From positions 1-64,000 of the forward strand of contig JAUILQ010000025.1 in the NCBI GenBank assembly GCA_030433005.1: DNA of 64,000 nt, written 5' to 3'. The stretch's first letter is position 1. Every line of letters begins with the position of its first letter. A model generated the notes under the pieces. That model saw nothing but the letters and a program-made list of their open reading frames with translations, was not told where the DNA came from and searched no databases. This document shows, piece after piece, positions 6,412-15,575 of this stretch. The translations under genes were made by a program, and so were the position numbers. The stretch comes from Alphaproteobacteria bacterium (GTDB lineage: Bacteria; Pseudomonadota; Alphaproteobacteria; Kiloniellales; DSM-21159).

Positions 6412-8900
6412 GCCGCGCTCTCCGCGAGCCTGGGCAGCAGCGCGTCGATGCGGCAGCGCAGGCCGCCGGGCTCGAAGTCGAGCGAGACCTCGCCCTGCAG
6501 CTCGGCCGCCAGCCCCGCCTCGATCATCCGGGAGCCGAAGCCCCGGCGCTCGGGCGGCCGGACCGGCGGGCCGCCGCTTTCCTGCCAGCACAGCCGCAGG
6601 CGCTCCCGCGCGGCGCTGTCGGCAGGGGGCACGACCTGCCAGTCCAGGCGGATGCGCCCGCCGCTCTCGGACAGGGCCCCGTGCTTCAGGGCGTTGGTCG
6701 TCATCTCGTGCAGCGCGATGGCGATGGTCACCGCCGCCTTCGGCGGCAGCACGACGCGCGGCCCCGTCGCCTCCCAGGCCGCCGCCGGCGCGCCGGCCGC
6801 CGCGAGCGCGCTCTCGGCCAGCGCCTGCAGCTCGGCCTGTTCCCAGGACTGCTGGGTCAGCAGGTCGTGGGCCGCGGCGAGCGCGGTCAGCCGGCCTTCG
6901 AAGGCGCGGCGGCCGACCTGCGGGTCGACCCCGGGAGCGAAGGACTGGTAAGCGAGGCTCTGCACCACCGCCAGGGTGTTCTTGACCCGGTGGTTGAGCT
7001 CGTCGATGAGCAGCCGCCGGTGCTGCTCGGCCTTCTTCATCTCGTGGATGTCGGTGCAGGTGCCCATCCAGCGGATCACCTGCCCGGCCTCGTCGCGCGC
7101 CGCGACGGCGCGGCCCAGGACCCAGCGGTACTCGCCGCTGCGGTGCCGCAGGCGATACTCGGTGCCGTAGTCCTCGCCCGTGGCCAGGGCCTGCTGCCAG
7201 AGCCGCAGGATCTCCACGCGATCGTCGGGGTGGATCAGCTCGCGCCAGGCGTCGCCGTCGGTCGACCCCTCGGCCGCGCCGGTGAACTCGTACCAGCGGG
7301 CATTGAAGAAGTCGTGGCGGCCGTCGGCGTCCGTCGACCAGACCATCTGAGGCATCGCCTCGGTGATCGTGCGGAAGCGCGCCTCGCTGTCGAGCAGCCG
7401 AGCCTCCGCGCGCTTGCGCTCGCCGACGTCGAGGAAGTGCACCGCCACGCCGTCCGACATCGGATAGCAGCGCGCGTCGATCCAGCTGTCGAGCGGCGGG
7501 TAGTAGGCCTCGACGTTGACCGCGACCTGGTCGCTGAGCGCGCGCCGGTAGGCCGGCGCGAAGGGCGTCTGCTCGACTTCGGGAAAGCGCTCCCAGAAGA
7601 TCTCGCCCAGGATCCGCTCGCCCGGGGCGATCAGCGGCTTCAGGATCTCGGCGCCGCGCGCGTTCAGGTAGGTGATGCGCCAGTCCGCGTCGAGCGTGAT
7701 GAAGCCGTCCGAGATGCTCTCCACGATGTCCTTTGCCCGCGCCTCGCTCTCGCGCAGCGCCTGGTCGCTGCGCGCGCGCTCCAGCCGCGACCAGGTCCGC
7801 TCGGCGATCTCCTCGGCCAGCTCGATGTCGGCGGCTGGCCAGTGCCGCGGCGTGCTGCTGTGCAGCGCCAGCACCGCGCTCAGGCGACCGTCGCGCAGCA
7901 TCGGCAGGTTGACGAAGGCGGCCATCGAGCGGGTCGCCAGCGTGGCCAGGGAGTCCGTCGCGTTGGTCCGCGGGTCGCTGCGGACGTCCTCGACGACGAT
8001 GGTGCGGCCCCGGCGCAGCTCCTCGGCGAAGGCGACGCCGCTGCGCTCGATCCGGTAGCGCCCCGCGATGCTGGCCGGCTCGGGGCCCTCGCCGAAGGTC
8101 CAGACCCGGTCGATGTCGGCGAATTCGCCCGAGGGATCGATCTCCGCGAAGGCCGCGCGGTCGACCTCGAAGTGCCGCGCCAGCCGGGTCGCGGCCTCGG
8201 CGACGATCTCGGCGGGATCGCCGAGCTCGCGCAGCCGCTCCGAGAGGGCGGCGCGCAGGCGCTGGCGCCGTGCGCCCAGGACCTGCTCGGTGATCTCGTT
8301 GCAGGGACAGAAGAAGCCGGCGACCTGGCCGCCCTGGTCGCGGATCGGCGTGTAGGAGAAGGAGAAGTGCGTCTCCTCGGCGTAGCCGCGCCGCCACATC
8401 ATGAGCGGGATGTCGTCCATCTGGATCGAGTCGCCGGCGTAGGCGCGCGTCACGATCGGCTTCAGGTCGCGTTCCCAGATCTCGTGCCACATCTCGTCGA
8501 AGGGCACGCCCATGGCGGGGTGCTTGTCGGCCAGGATCTCGGCGTAGCTGTCGTTGTAGAGCGTCGTCAGCGCGGGTCCCCAGACGATGAACATCGGCTG
8601 GCTCGAGCTCAGCATCAGGTCGACCAGCGTCTTCAGCACCTGCGGCCAGGTCTCGGCCGGACCGAGCGGCGTGGCCGACCAGTCGACGGAGCGGATCAGG
8701 GCGCCGGCCTCGCCGCCGCCGGCCAGGAAGGGCGGCGCCGTCGCTCGCCCTTCACCGCCCGAAGGCTCGTGGGCCGAGTCCTCGTTGATACGCTTGCGGT
8801 CCAAGGTTCGTCCTGCTTCCGGAATCGGGGCCGGCGCGAGACTCCGGTCGAGGCCGCGCGCGGCATGGTGGAAAGCCGCCGTCGCCACCGTCGGTTCCAT
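6408..8900 (-). CDS. HWE-family sensor histidine kinase (PAS-GAF-PAS-PAS)
   Basis: Up to 830 residues, cytoplasmic with no membrane segment. The order is an N-terminal PAS-like domain (about 60-170), a GAF domain (about 185-340), two PAS domains (about 375-480 and 490-615, the latter with a PAS-associated C-terminal motif), then an HWE kinase core. H637 lies in DELNHRVKN; the N-box is ALHEMTTNALKHGALS and the diagnostic WQES motif follows, with a G-box RGFGSRMIE. HWE kinases often respond to light, redox or general stress. Its partner is the receiver gene overlapping its stop. The start is uncertain: the first 32 residues look non-domain, and a TTG at 8804 with AGGA upstream is a good alternative. 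Confidence 0.88.
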   Translation of the reverse strand: MEPTVATAAFHHAARGLDRSLAPAPIPEAGRTLDRKRINEDSAHEPSGGEGRATAPPFLAGGGEAGALIRSVDWSATPLGPAETWPQVLKTLVDLMLSSSQPMFIVWGPALTTLYNDSYAEILADKHPAMGVPFDEMWHEIWERDLKPIVTRAYAGDSIQMDDIPLMMWRRGYAEETHFSFSYTPIRDQGGQVAGFFCPCNEITEQVLGARRQRLRAALSERLRELGDPAEIVAEAATRLARHFEVDRAAFAEIDPSGEFADIDRVWTFGEGPEPASIAGRYRIERSGVAFAEELRRGRTIVVEDVRSDPRTNATDSLATLATRSMAAFVNLPMLRDGRLSAVLALHSSTPRHWPAADIELAEEIAERTWSRLERARSDQALRESEARAKDIVESISDGFITLDADWRITYLNARGAEILKPLIAPGERILGEIFWERFPEVEQTPFAPAYRRALSDQVAVNVEAYYPPLDSWIDARCYPMSDGVAVHFLDVGERKRAEARLLDSEARFRTITEAMPQMVWSTDADGRHDFFNARWYEFTGAAEGSTDGDAWRELIHPDDRVEILRLWQQALATGEDYGTEYRLRHRSGEYRWVLGRAVAARDEAGQVIRWMGTCTDIHEMKKAEQHRRLLIDELNHRVKNTLAVVQSLAYQSFAPGVDPQVGRRAFEGRLTALAAAHDLLTQQSWEQAELQALAESALAAAGAPAAAWEATGPRVVLPPKAAVTIAIALHEMTTNALKHGALSESGGRIRLDWQVVPPADSAARERLRLCWQESGGPPVRPPERRGFGSRMIEAGLAAELQGEVSLDFEPGGLRCRIDALLPRLAESAA

Positions 8901-8936
8901 GCCTGTGCAACGTCCGGGCGCGCCGAACGATCCGGG

Positions 8937-10232
8937 CTAGCGCTCGGGTATCAGGCCGCGTGGCGCGAAGCGCATGACCAGCAGCAGGATCGCGCCCATT
9001 AGCAGGTAGCGGGTATAGGCGGCGCCGGCGACCAGGTGCTGGGCGAGCGAGGAGTCCTCCGCCAGCGGCAGGGTCACGGTGCGCATGAACCAGTTGCCCA
9101 GCGGCTCGGCCTCGACCCAGAGGAACCAGATGACGAAGCCGCCGAGCACGGCGCCCCAGTTGTTGCCCGAGCCGCCCAGGATGACCATGACCCAGACCAG
9201 GAAGGTGAAGCGCAGCGGGATGTAGCTGGTCGGCGTCAGCTGGCCGTCGAGCGTGGTCAGCATGGCGCCGGCGATGCCGCAGGTCGCGCAGCCCAGGATG
9301 AAGACCTGCAGGTGGCGCCCGGTGACGTCCTTGCCCATCGCCTCGGCGGCATCGCGGTTGTCGCGGATCGCCCGCATCATGCGGCCCCAGGGCGAGCGCA
9401 GCGCGCGCTCGGCAAACCACATGACGACCGCGAGCACGGCCAGGAACAGGACGGCGTAGCAGAGCTTGACGAACAGGCTGGCGATGTCGGCGACGTCGGG
9501 CGCGCCGAGCCAGTCGGCGAGGCCGACGAACCACTCGGACTCGACCAGCGCGACCTCGTAGGGCACGGGGCGCGGCAGGCCGGTGACGTTCTTGACGCCG
9601 CGCGACAGCCACTCCTCGTACTTGATGACCGCGATGATGATCTCGGAGATGCCGAGCGTGGCGATCGCCAGGTAGTCGGCCCTGAGGCCCAGCGCCACCT
9701 TGCCGATGAACCAGGCCGCACCGGCCGCGACCAGGCCGCCGAGCGGCCAGGACAGCACGATCGGCAGGCCGAGCCCGCCGAGGTAGCCGGTCTGCGCGGG
9801 ATCGACCGCCTCGATGCGCTCGGTCGCCGGCACGAAGAAGGCCGAGATCACGAAGTAGCCGATGACGATCAGCGCCAGCGTGACCGGCAGCCTCAGGACC
9901 GGCAGGACCAGCCGCCGGGCGACCAGGATCGCGGCCACCGTGCCGGCGATGCTGAGCGCCGACAGCGCGATGTCGCTGCCGCCGGCGGCCCAGGCCGCGC
10001 CGACCGGCGGCATCGAGACCAGCACCGCGGTCAGGCCGCCGAGCGCCGTGAAGCCCATGATGCCGACGTTGAACAGGCCGGCGTAGCCCCACTGCATGTT
10101 CACGCCGAGCGCCATGATCGCCGAGATCAGGCAGAGATTGAAGATGCCGAAGGCGACGTTCCAGCTCTGATAGAAGCCGACGCCGACGAGCAGCAGGGCC
10201 ATGAGGACGTAGAGCGCGACCGTGCGGTTCAT
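8937..10232 (-). CDS. livM: Branched-chain amino acid ABC permease LivM-type
   Basis: A 431-residue, highly hydrophobic inner-membrane permease with about ten predicted helices and the LivM EAA-like loop RSPWGRMMRAIRDNRDAAEAMGKD. It is longer than usual (about 330-360) because of inserted segments, including a soluble stretch around 215-240. It is the last gene of a minus-strand operon and overlaps livH by four bases (10229-10232). It forms the membrane channel with LivH for amino acids or related amides brought by the periplasmic protein at 12821-14005. Confidence 0.92.
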   Translation of the reverse strand: MNRTVALYVLMALLLVGVGFYQSWNVAFGIFNLCLISAIMALGVNMQWGYAGLFNVGIMGFTALGGLTAVLVSMPPVGAAWAAGGSDIALSALSIAGTVAAILVARRLVLPVLRLPVTLALIVIGYFVISAFFVPATERIEAVDPAQTGYLGGLGLPIVLSWPLGGLVAAGAAWFIGKVALGLRADYLAIATLGISEIIIAVIKYEEWLSRGVKNVTGLPRPVPYEVALVESEWFVGLADWLGAPDVADIASLFVKLCYAVLFLAVLAVVMWFAERALRSPWGRMMRAIRDNRDAAEAMGKDVTGRHLQVFILGCATCGIAGAMLTTLDGQLTPTSYIPLRFTFLVWVMVILGGSGNNWGAVLGGFVIWFLWVEAEPLGNWFMRTVTLPLAEDSSLAQHLVAGAAYTRYLLMGAILLLVMRFAPRGLIPER

Positions 10233-11239
10233 ATCACCTTCCCGCGGATGATGCCGGTCGGCCTGATCAGCAGGACGGCGACGAGGATGATGAACGACAC
10301 GGCGAACTTGTAGTCGGTCGACAGCAGCTGGACGAGGCCCTCCGGCGCCCAGTCGGTGGGCGAGAGGTAGGTGATCACCTTCTTGAAGGCGTAGGTCACC
10401 ATGACCTCGGAATAGGCGATGACGAAGCCGCCCAGGATCGCGCCGACCGGCTGGCCGATGCCGCCGACGATGGTGGCCGCGAAGATCGGCAGCAGGATCT
10501 GCAGGAAGATGAAGGGCTTGTAGGTCTTGTCGAGGCCGTAGAGCGTGCCGGCGATGCAGGCCAGCGTCGCCGTGATGATCCAGGCGATCTGCACGACGCG
10601 GTCCGGGTTGACGCCCGACAGCAGCGCCAGGTCCTCCTCGTCGGAGAAGGCGCGCATGGCCTTGCCGGCGCGCGTCTTGCGCAGGAACCAGAACAGCGCG
10701 GCGACGACGACCAGGGCGACCACCACGGTGATCACCTGGGTCTGCTTGATGGCGATGCCTTCCTTCAGGCCGGTCGCCTTCTGGAACTCGAAGGCGGTGA
10801 TCAGGAAGCGCTCGCCGTCGGCGAAGCTCTGGTCGTCCGGGCCGATGATGATGCGGATGAGGCCGGCCATGACGAACATCACGCCGACCGAGACGATGGC
10901 GAAGACGATCGGGTTGGCGCGCCGGCGCTGGTAGAAGCGGAAGACCATGCGGTTGGTCGCCAGCGAGACCGCGATGCTCGCCAGGATGCCGACCGGCAGC
11001 GCCAGCAGCGCGGTCGGGAAGGGCGCGATGCCGATGCCGAGGTCCTGCAGCGTCCAGGTGACCAGGATCGTCGCCATCGCGCCGAACGACATCAGCTCGC
11101 CGTGCGAGAAGTTCGCGAAGCGCAGGATGCCGAAGATCAGGGTGACGCCGAGCGCGCCCAGGGCGAGCTGGGCGCCGTAGGCCGTGGCCGGCACGGCGAC
11201 GAAGTTCGCGAAGAGCGCGAGTGCGTTGACGATGTCCAT
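10229..11239 (-). CDS. livH: Branched-chain amino acid ABC permease LivH-type
   Basis: A 336-residue membrane protein with the LivH signature ALGALGVTLIFGILRFANFSHG near the N-terminus, the RKTRAGKAMRAFSDEEDLALLSGVN cytoplasmic coupling loop and a C-terminal VLLIRPTGI. Helix count (about eight to nine) and length fit the family. The ATG directly follows the livF stop (no gap) and the 3' end overlaps livM, so the two permeases are co-translated. Confidence 0.93.
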   Translation of the reverse strand: MDIVNALALFANFVAVPATAYGAQLALGALGVTLIFGILRFANFSHGELMSFGAMATILVTWTLQDLGIGIAPFPTALLALPVGILASIAVSLATNRMVFRFYQRRRANPIVFAIVSVGVMFVMAGLIRIIIGPDDQSFADGERFLITAFEFQKATGLKEGIAIKQTQVITVVVALVVVAALFWFLRKTRAGKAMRAFSDEEDLALLSGVNPDRVVQIAWIITATLACIAGTLYGLDKTYKPFIFLQILLPIFAATIVGGIGQPVGAILGGFVIAYSEVMVTYAFKKVITYLSPTDWAPEGLVQLLSTDYKFAVSFIILVAVLLIRPTGIIRGKVI

Positions 11240-11944
11240 TCAGCCGCCCAGGAAGGAGCGCCGTACTTCGGCGTTGGCGAGCAGGGCCTCGCCGGTGTCG
11301 GTGAAGCGGTTGCCGCCCTGCACCAGGACGAAGCCGTGGTCGGCGATCTCCAGGGCCTGGCGGGCGTTCTGCTCGACCATCAGGATGGCGATGCCGGTGC
11401 GGGCGATCTCGACGATGCGGTCGAACAGCTCGTCCATGACGATCGGCGAGACGCCGGCGGTCGGCTCGTCGAGGATCAGCAGCTGCGGCGCGGTCATCAG
11501 CGCGCGGCCGACGGCGACCTGCTGGCGCTGGCCGCCGGACAGCTCGCCGGCCGGCTGGGCGCGCTTCTCGCGCAAGACCGGGAACAGGTGGAAGACCAGC
11601 TCCATGGTCTCGTTGAAGTCGTCGTTCCGGATGAAGGCGCCCATCTCCAGGTTTTCCTCGACGCTCATCGAGGGGAAGACGTTGCGGTTCTGCGGGACCA
11701 GCGCCATGCCCTGACGCACCCGGTCCTGCGGCGCCATCGCGGTGATGTCGCGGCCGTCGAACTCGATGCTGCCCTCGCGCAGGTTCAGCATGCCGAAGAT
11801 CGCCTTGATCGCGGTCGACTTGCCGGCGCCGTTGGGGCCGACGACGACGGCGATCTCGCCCTTGTCGACGGTGATCGTGCAGTCCTTGAGGATGTCGGCG
11901 CCGCCGTAGCCGCCGGTCATCGAGCGCGCCGCCAGGAAGCTCAT
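11240..11944 (-). CDS. livF: ABC ATP-binding protein LivF-type
   Basis: A 234-residue ATPase. Walker A is GPNGAGKST, the signature is LSGGQRQQ, Walker B is LLILDEP with TAGVSP, and the switch His region is IAILMVEQNARQALE, all typical of LivF. It pairs with the LivG ATPase, overlapping it by four bases, to power the permease LivHM. Confidence 0.95.
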   Translation of the reverse strand: MSFLAARSMTGGYGGADILKDCTITVDKGEIAVVVGPNGAGKSTAIKAIFGMLNLREGSIEFDGRDITAMAPQDRVRQGMALVPQNRNVFPSMSVEENLEMGAFIRNDDFNETMELVFHLFPVLREKRAQPAGELSGGQRQQVAVGRALMTAPQLLILDEPTAGVSPIVMDELFDRIVEIARTGIAILMVEQNARQALEIADHGFVLVQGGNRFTDTGEALLANAEVRRSFLGG

Positions 11945-12720
11945 GCCTTGACCCGCTCGTGCTTGCGGCCGGTGCCGAGGTAGGCCTCGATGACGGCCTC
12001 GCTGGCCTTCACCTCGTCGATCGTGCCCTGCATCAGCAGGCGGCCCTCGGCCATCACGATGACCGGGTCGCAGAGGCTGGCGATGAAGTCCATGTCGTGC
12101 TCGATCATGCAGAAGGTGTAGCCGCGCTCCCGGTTGAGGCGCTGGATCGAGCGGCCGATGGTGTTGAGCAGCGTGCGGTTGACGCCGGCGCCGACCTCGT
12201 CGAGCAGCACGACCTTGGCGTCGACCATCATGGTGCGGCCGAGCTCCAGCAGCTTCTTCTGGCCGCCCGAGAGGTTGCCGGCCAGCTCGTGCTTGAGGTG
12301 GCCGATCTCCAGGAACTCGGTGACCTCGTGGGCGCGCTCGAGCACCCGGGCCTCGACCTCGCGCACGCGGCCGAAGTTGAACCAGGTGTCGCGCAGCCGC
12401 TCGCCGGGCTGCTCGGCCGGCACGACCATCAGGTTCTCGAGCACCGTCAGGGTCGAGAACTCGTGGGCGATCTGGAAGGTGCGCAGCAGCCCCTTGTGGA
12501 ACAGCGCGTGGGGCGGCAGGCCGGTGACGTCCTCGCCGTCGAGCAGCACCTTGCCCGAGGACGGCGGAAAGGCGCCGGCGACGATGTTGAACAGCGTGGA
12601 CTTGCCCGCGCCGTTCGGGCCGATCAGCCCGGTGATCGTGCCCTGCTCGATCTCGAGCGACACGTTCTCGACGGCATGGATGCCGCCGAAGCGCTTCGAC
12701 AGGTCGACGACGGAAATCAT
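11941..12720 (-). CDS. livG: ABC ATP-binding protein LivG-type
   Basis: A 259-residue ATPase with Walker A GPNGAGKST, signature LSGGQKK and Walker B VVLLDEV; the usual DEPxAG is DEVGAG here. The extended region between Walker A and signature and the C-terminal ...VIEAYLG fit LivG. It is the first of the four transporter genes downstream of the binding protein, separated from it by a 100-bp gap containing a hairpin. Confidence 0.94.
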   Translation of the reverse strand: MISVVDLSKRFGGIHAVENVSLEIEQGTITGLIGPNGAGKSTLFNIVAGAFPPSSGKVLLDGEDVTGLPPHALFHKGLLRTFQIAHEFSTLTVLENLMVVPAEQPGERLRDTWFNFGRVREVEARVLERAHEVTEFLEIGHLKHELAGNLSGGQKKLLELGRTMMVDAKVVLLDEVGAGVNRTLLNTIGRSIQRLNRERGYTFCMIEHDMDFIASLCDPVIVMAEGRLLMQGTIDEVKASEAVIEAYLGTGRKHERVKA

Positions 12721-12766
12721 GAAAGGGCGATCATGGCGAGGGAATCGATCGGCGCCGCGGCAGGAG

Positions 12767-12795
12767 AGGGGCGGCCGGTCCGGCCGGCCGCCCCT
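12767..12795 (-). terminator. Intercistronic hairpin between livK-like gene and livG
   Basis: A perfect 12-bp stem, AGGGGCGGCCGG (12767-12778) with its complement at 12784-12795, around a 5-base loop. No U-tract follows on the minus strand, so it is more likely an attenuator or mRNA-stabilising element that keeps binding-protein expression above that of the membrane components than a full terminator. Confidence 0.55.
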
Positions 12796-12820
12796 GCCTG
12801 TCCGTCGGACGCGCGGAGGC

Positions 12821-14005
12821 TCAGTGGTACTGGACGGTCTCGAACTTGCCGTCCTTGACCTCCGTCTCGCGGAAGCTGCCGGCCGACTCGCCGGACCCGA
12901 TCAGCTCCACGGCGGTGCCGCCCACGTAGTCGATCTCGCCGCCGTCGGCGAGGATCTGCAGGGCCTTGGCCAGCTCGCCCGGGTAGATCTTCTCGCCCGG
13001 GGCGTTGGCGACCTTCATGACGTGGTCCTTGTAGACCGCGCTGTCGGTCGAGCCGGCCGACTGCATGGCGAGCAGCAGCAGGGCCGAGGCGTCGTAGGCC
13101 TCCGGGACGTAGGGGTCGTCGCCCTTGAAGTCCTTGCCCTCGCTGAGCTCGGCCAGCATCGTGGCGCCCGGGCTGTCGGTGCCCGGGTTGGTGCCGATCG
13201 AGCCGTCGAGCGCCGTGCCGAAGTGATCGGTCAGCGACTCGCCGACCATGCCGTCGGGCAGCACGAAGCGGCTGAAGGCGCCGGTGTCGAGCGCCGCCTG
13301 GATCATGCCCTTGCCGCCCTGGTCGAGGTAGCCGGCCACGATCATGACCTCGCCGCCGGCGGCGGCCAGGGTCGCGACCTCGGCCGAGTAGTCGGCCTTG
13401 CCGTCCTCGTGGGCGGTCGTGGCGGTGATCTTGCCGCCCTTCTCCTCGAAGGCCGCCTGGATCGAATCGGCCAGGCCCTTGCCGTAGTCGTTGTTGGTGT
13501 AGGTCAGGGCCGCCGTCTTGATGCCGCGGCGGTCGAGGATGTCGGCGATGATCTGGCCCTGCCGCGCGTCGGACGGCGCGGTGCGGAAGAAGTAGCCGTC
13601 GTCCTCGATGGTCGACAGCGCCGGCGAGGTCGCCGACGGCGAGATCATGACCACGCCGTTCGGACGCACGACATTGTTCAGGACCGCCGTGGTCGCGCCG
13701 GAGCAGGTCGCGCCGACGATGCCGGAGACGTTCTCCGAGGTGACCAGGCGCTCGGCCGCGGCGGTCGCGGCGGCGGCGTCGATGCAGGTGCTGTCGCCGC
13801 GCACGGAGACGACCGTGCGGCCGCCGAGCAGCAGGCCGCTGTCGGAGACCTCCTGGATCGCCATCTCGCCGCCCAGCGCCATCGGCTTGACCAGCGACTC
13901 GGTCGGGCCGGTGAAGCCCTGCAGCATGCCGACCTTGACCTCCTGGGCGGCGGCGGCGGTGCTCGCCAGGGCGGCGGCACACGCGACTGAAAGCAGTAGT
14001 CTCAT
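12821..14005 (-). CDS. Periplasmic binding protein of Liv-type ABC transporter
   Basis: A 394-residue protein with a clear Sec signal (MRLLLSVACAAALAS...AAAA before QEVKVG) and the type I periplasmic fold of LivK-like proteins: VKVGMLQGFTGP, GGEMAIQEV, an IVGATCSGATTAV loop and an FFRTAPSDARQG segment. The ATG has GGGAGG upstream at good spacing. It starts the livKGFHM-order operon and delivers the substrate, most likely an amino acid; specificity cannot be read from sequence. Confidence 0.92.
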   Translation of the reverse strand: MRLLLSVACAAALASTAAAAQEVKVGMLQGFTGPTESLVKPMALGGEMAIQEVSDSGLLLGGRTVVSVRGDSTCIDAAAATAAAERLVTSENVSGIVGATCSGATTAVLNNVVRPNGVVMISPSATSPALSTIEDDGYFFRTAPSDARQGQIIADILDRRGIKTAALTYTNNDYGKGLADSIQAAFEEKGGKITATTAHEDGKADYSAEVATLAAAGGEVMIVAGYLDQGGKGMIQAALDTGAFSRFVLPDGMVGESLTDHFGTALDGSIGTNPGTDSPGATMLAELSEGKDFKGDDPYVPEAYDASALLLLAMQSAGSTDSAVYKDHVMKVANAPGEKIYPGELAKALQILADGGEIDYVGGTAVELIGSGESAGSFRETEVKDGKFETVQYH

Positions 14006-14207
14006 TTTCTTGACCTCCCAAAGGACATTAGGGACCGGCCCGGTTTCTCCCCCGTCACCGCAGGCCGGGCCGTCGATCGTTTTCGGTGCGGTTCCCCTCT
14101 ACGCGTCCGCGATACTAGTCAAAGAGGGCGGCGCTTCAAAACGGCGAATCCGCAGCGGCCTTTCGAGCTGCGGGCCGAAGCCTCGGGCCGAAGCCGCGGG
14201 CGGCGCT

Positions 14208-15575
14208 TCAGTAGGCCAGGGCGTACCTGGCGCAGATCTCCTTGGGCGACAGGCCGTCCATGATCTCGATCTCGTTGCGCTTGTGGCGCAGGTAGGCGTC
14301 GATCAGCACCGGCCCGAAGGCCTCGCGCGCCCAGTCGCTGGCCTGCAGCCGGTCGAGCGCCTCGGCGAGGCTGGTCGGCAGGCGCTCGCAGCCGAGCGCG
14401 GCCAGCGCCGCGGCGTCGAGCTCGGCCAGGTTCTGCCGGGTCACCGACGGGGTCGCCAAGCCGGCGTCGAGGCCGGAGAGCCCGGCGTTGACCACGGCGG
14501 CGAGCAGCAGGTAGGGGCTGGCCGCGGCGTCGGCGGCGCGGTACTCGAAGTTGAAGCGCGCGGCCCGCGTCTCGTCGTCGAGCTCGGTGCCGAACACCGG
14601 GCAGATGCGCAGCGAGGCCTCGCGGTCCTGCAGGCCGAGGTTGTTGAAGGCGGCGCTCCAGCGGTTCGGCGTCAGGCGCAGGTAGCTGGGCACGCCCGGC
14701 GCGGTCAGCGCCAGCATGGCCGGCAGCTGCTTCAGCACGCCGGCCAGGAAGGCGCCGGCCGGCGCCGAGACGCCGTGCTCGCGCGCCGGGTTCCAGGACA
14801 CCGGGCGGCCCTCGCGGTCGCGGAACGAGAAGTGCAGGTGGACGCCGTTGCCGACGCCGTCGGGATCCATGATCGGCGCGAAGCTGGCGCGCGCGCCGAG
14901 GCCGCGGGCGGTGGCGCGCGTCAGCTCGCGCAGGATCAGCGCCTCGTCGGCGGCGCGCAGGGCCGGCTTCGGATCGATCGTGACCTCGCACTGGCCGGGG
15001 CCGTACTCGGGCATGAAGGTGTCGAGCGCCAGGCCGGCGCGGTCGAGCACCGCCATCAGCCGGTTCGGAAAGGCGCCGAGCCGGCGGAAGGCGCGCAGCG
15101 CGTAGCCGAGGCCGGGCTGCGGCTCGCCGCCGGAGTAGTGGAACTCGTGCTCGAAGCTGGCGACCAGGGTCAGGCCGTGGTCGCGCTCCAGCCGGTCCAG
15201 CGCGCGCGCCAGCTGGCCGCGCAGGCAGCAGTCCCAGGGATCGCCCTCCAGGGTCAGGACGTCGCCGAGCACGAAGGACTCGTCGAGCCCCCACTCGGGC
15301 AGCGCGAGGTCGACCCGGGTCGAGAAGTCCGGCACCAGCATGAGGTCGCCGAGCGGCCCCCAGGGCGTCGGCGCGATCGGCCCGAAGGAGGTGATCATGG
15401 TGTTGGTCGGCGTCCAGCCGACGCCGATCCCGCGGCGCGCCTCGACCGAGCGGCGCGGCATCGCCTTGCCGCGCAGCTGGCCGGCGATGTCGCTGGTGCA
15501 GACCATGATCAGGTCGGTGTCGGGCCGCGCGGAAGCCCCGCCCGGGGCGCCGATGGGGGCGTCGCTGTCGCTCAT
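14208..15575 (-). CDS. Glutamine-synthetase-like ligase (gamma-glutamyl ligase type)
   Basis: A 455-residue member of the GS family. The N-terminal beta-grasp region includes the TDLIMVCTSDIAGQLRGK start seen in PuuA/GlnT-like proteins; the catalytic domain has EHEFHYSG (metal-binding Glu), GPGQCEVTID, GNGVHLHFS and the NRWSAAF and RFNFEYR segments. Such enzymes form gamma-glutamyl amides of amines or other N compounds, not only glutamine. Its start overlaps the RpiR regulator by four bases, and it sits beside amide hydrolases and a second transporter, so a role in assimilating an imported nitrogen compound is likely (inference). Confidence 0.85.
   Translation of the reverse strand: MSDSDAPIGAPGGASARPDTDLIMVCTSDIAGQLRGKAMPRRSVEARRGIGVGWTPTNTMITSFGPIAPTPWGPLGDLMLVPDFSTRVDLALPEWGLDESFVLGDVLTLEGDPWDCCLRGQLARALDRLERDHGLTLVASFEHEFHYSGGEPQPGLGYALRAFRRLGAFPNRLMAVLDRAGLALDTFMPEYGPGQCEVTIDPKPALRAADEALILRELTRATARGLGARASFAPIMDPDGVGNGVHLHFSFRDREGRPVSWNPAREHGVSAPAGAFLAGVLKQLPAMLALTAPGVPSYLRLTPNRWSAAFNNLGLQDREASLRICPVFGTELDDETRAARFNFEYRAADAAASPYLLLAAVVNAGLSGLDAGLATPSVTRQNLAELDAAALAALGCERLPTSLAEALDRLQASDWAREAFGPVLIDAYLRHKRNEIEIMDGLSPKEICARYALAY

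Noticed and set aside
6412-8490. Large minus-strand frame upstream of the receiver
   Set aside because: It overlaps the HWE kinase in another frame and has the Arg/Ala composition typical of GC-shift shadows; only the final 120 residues are a receiver.
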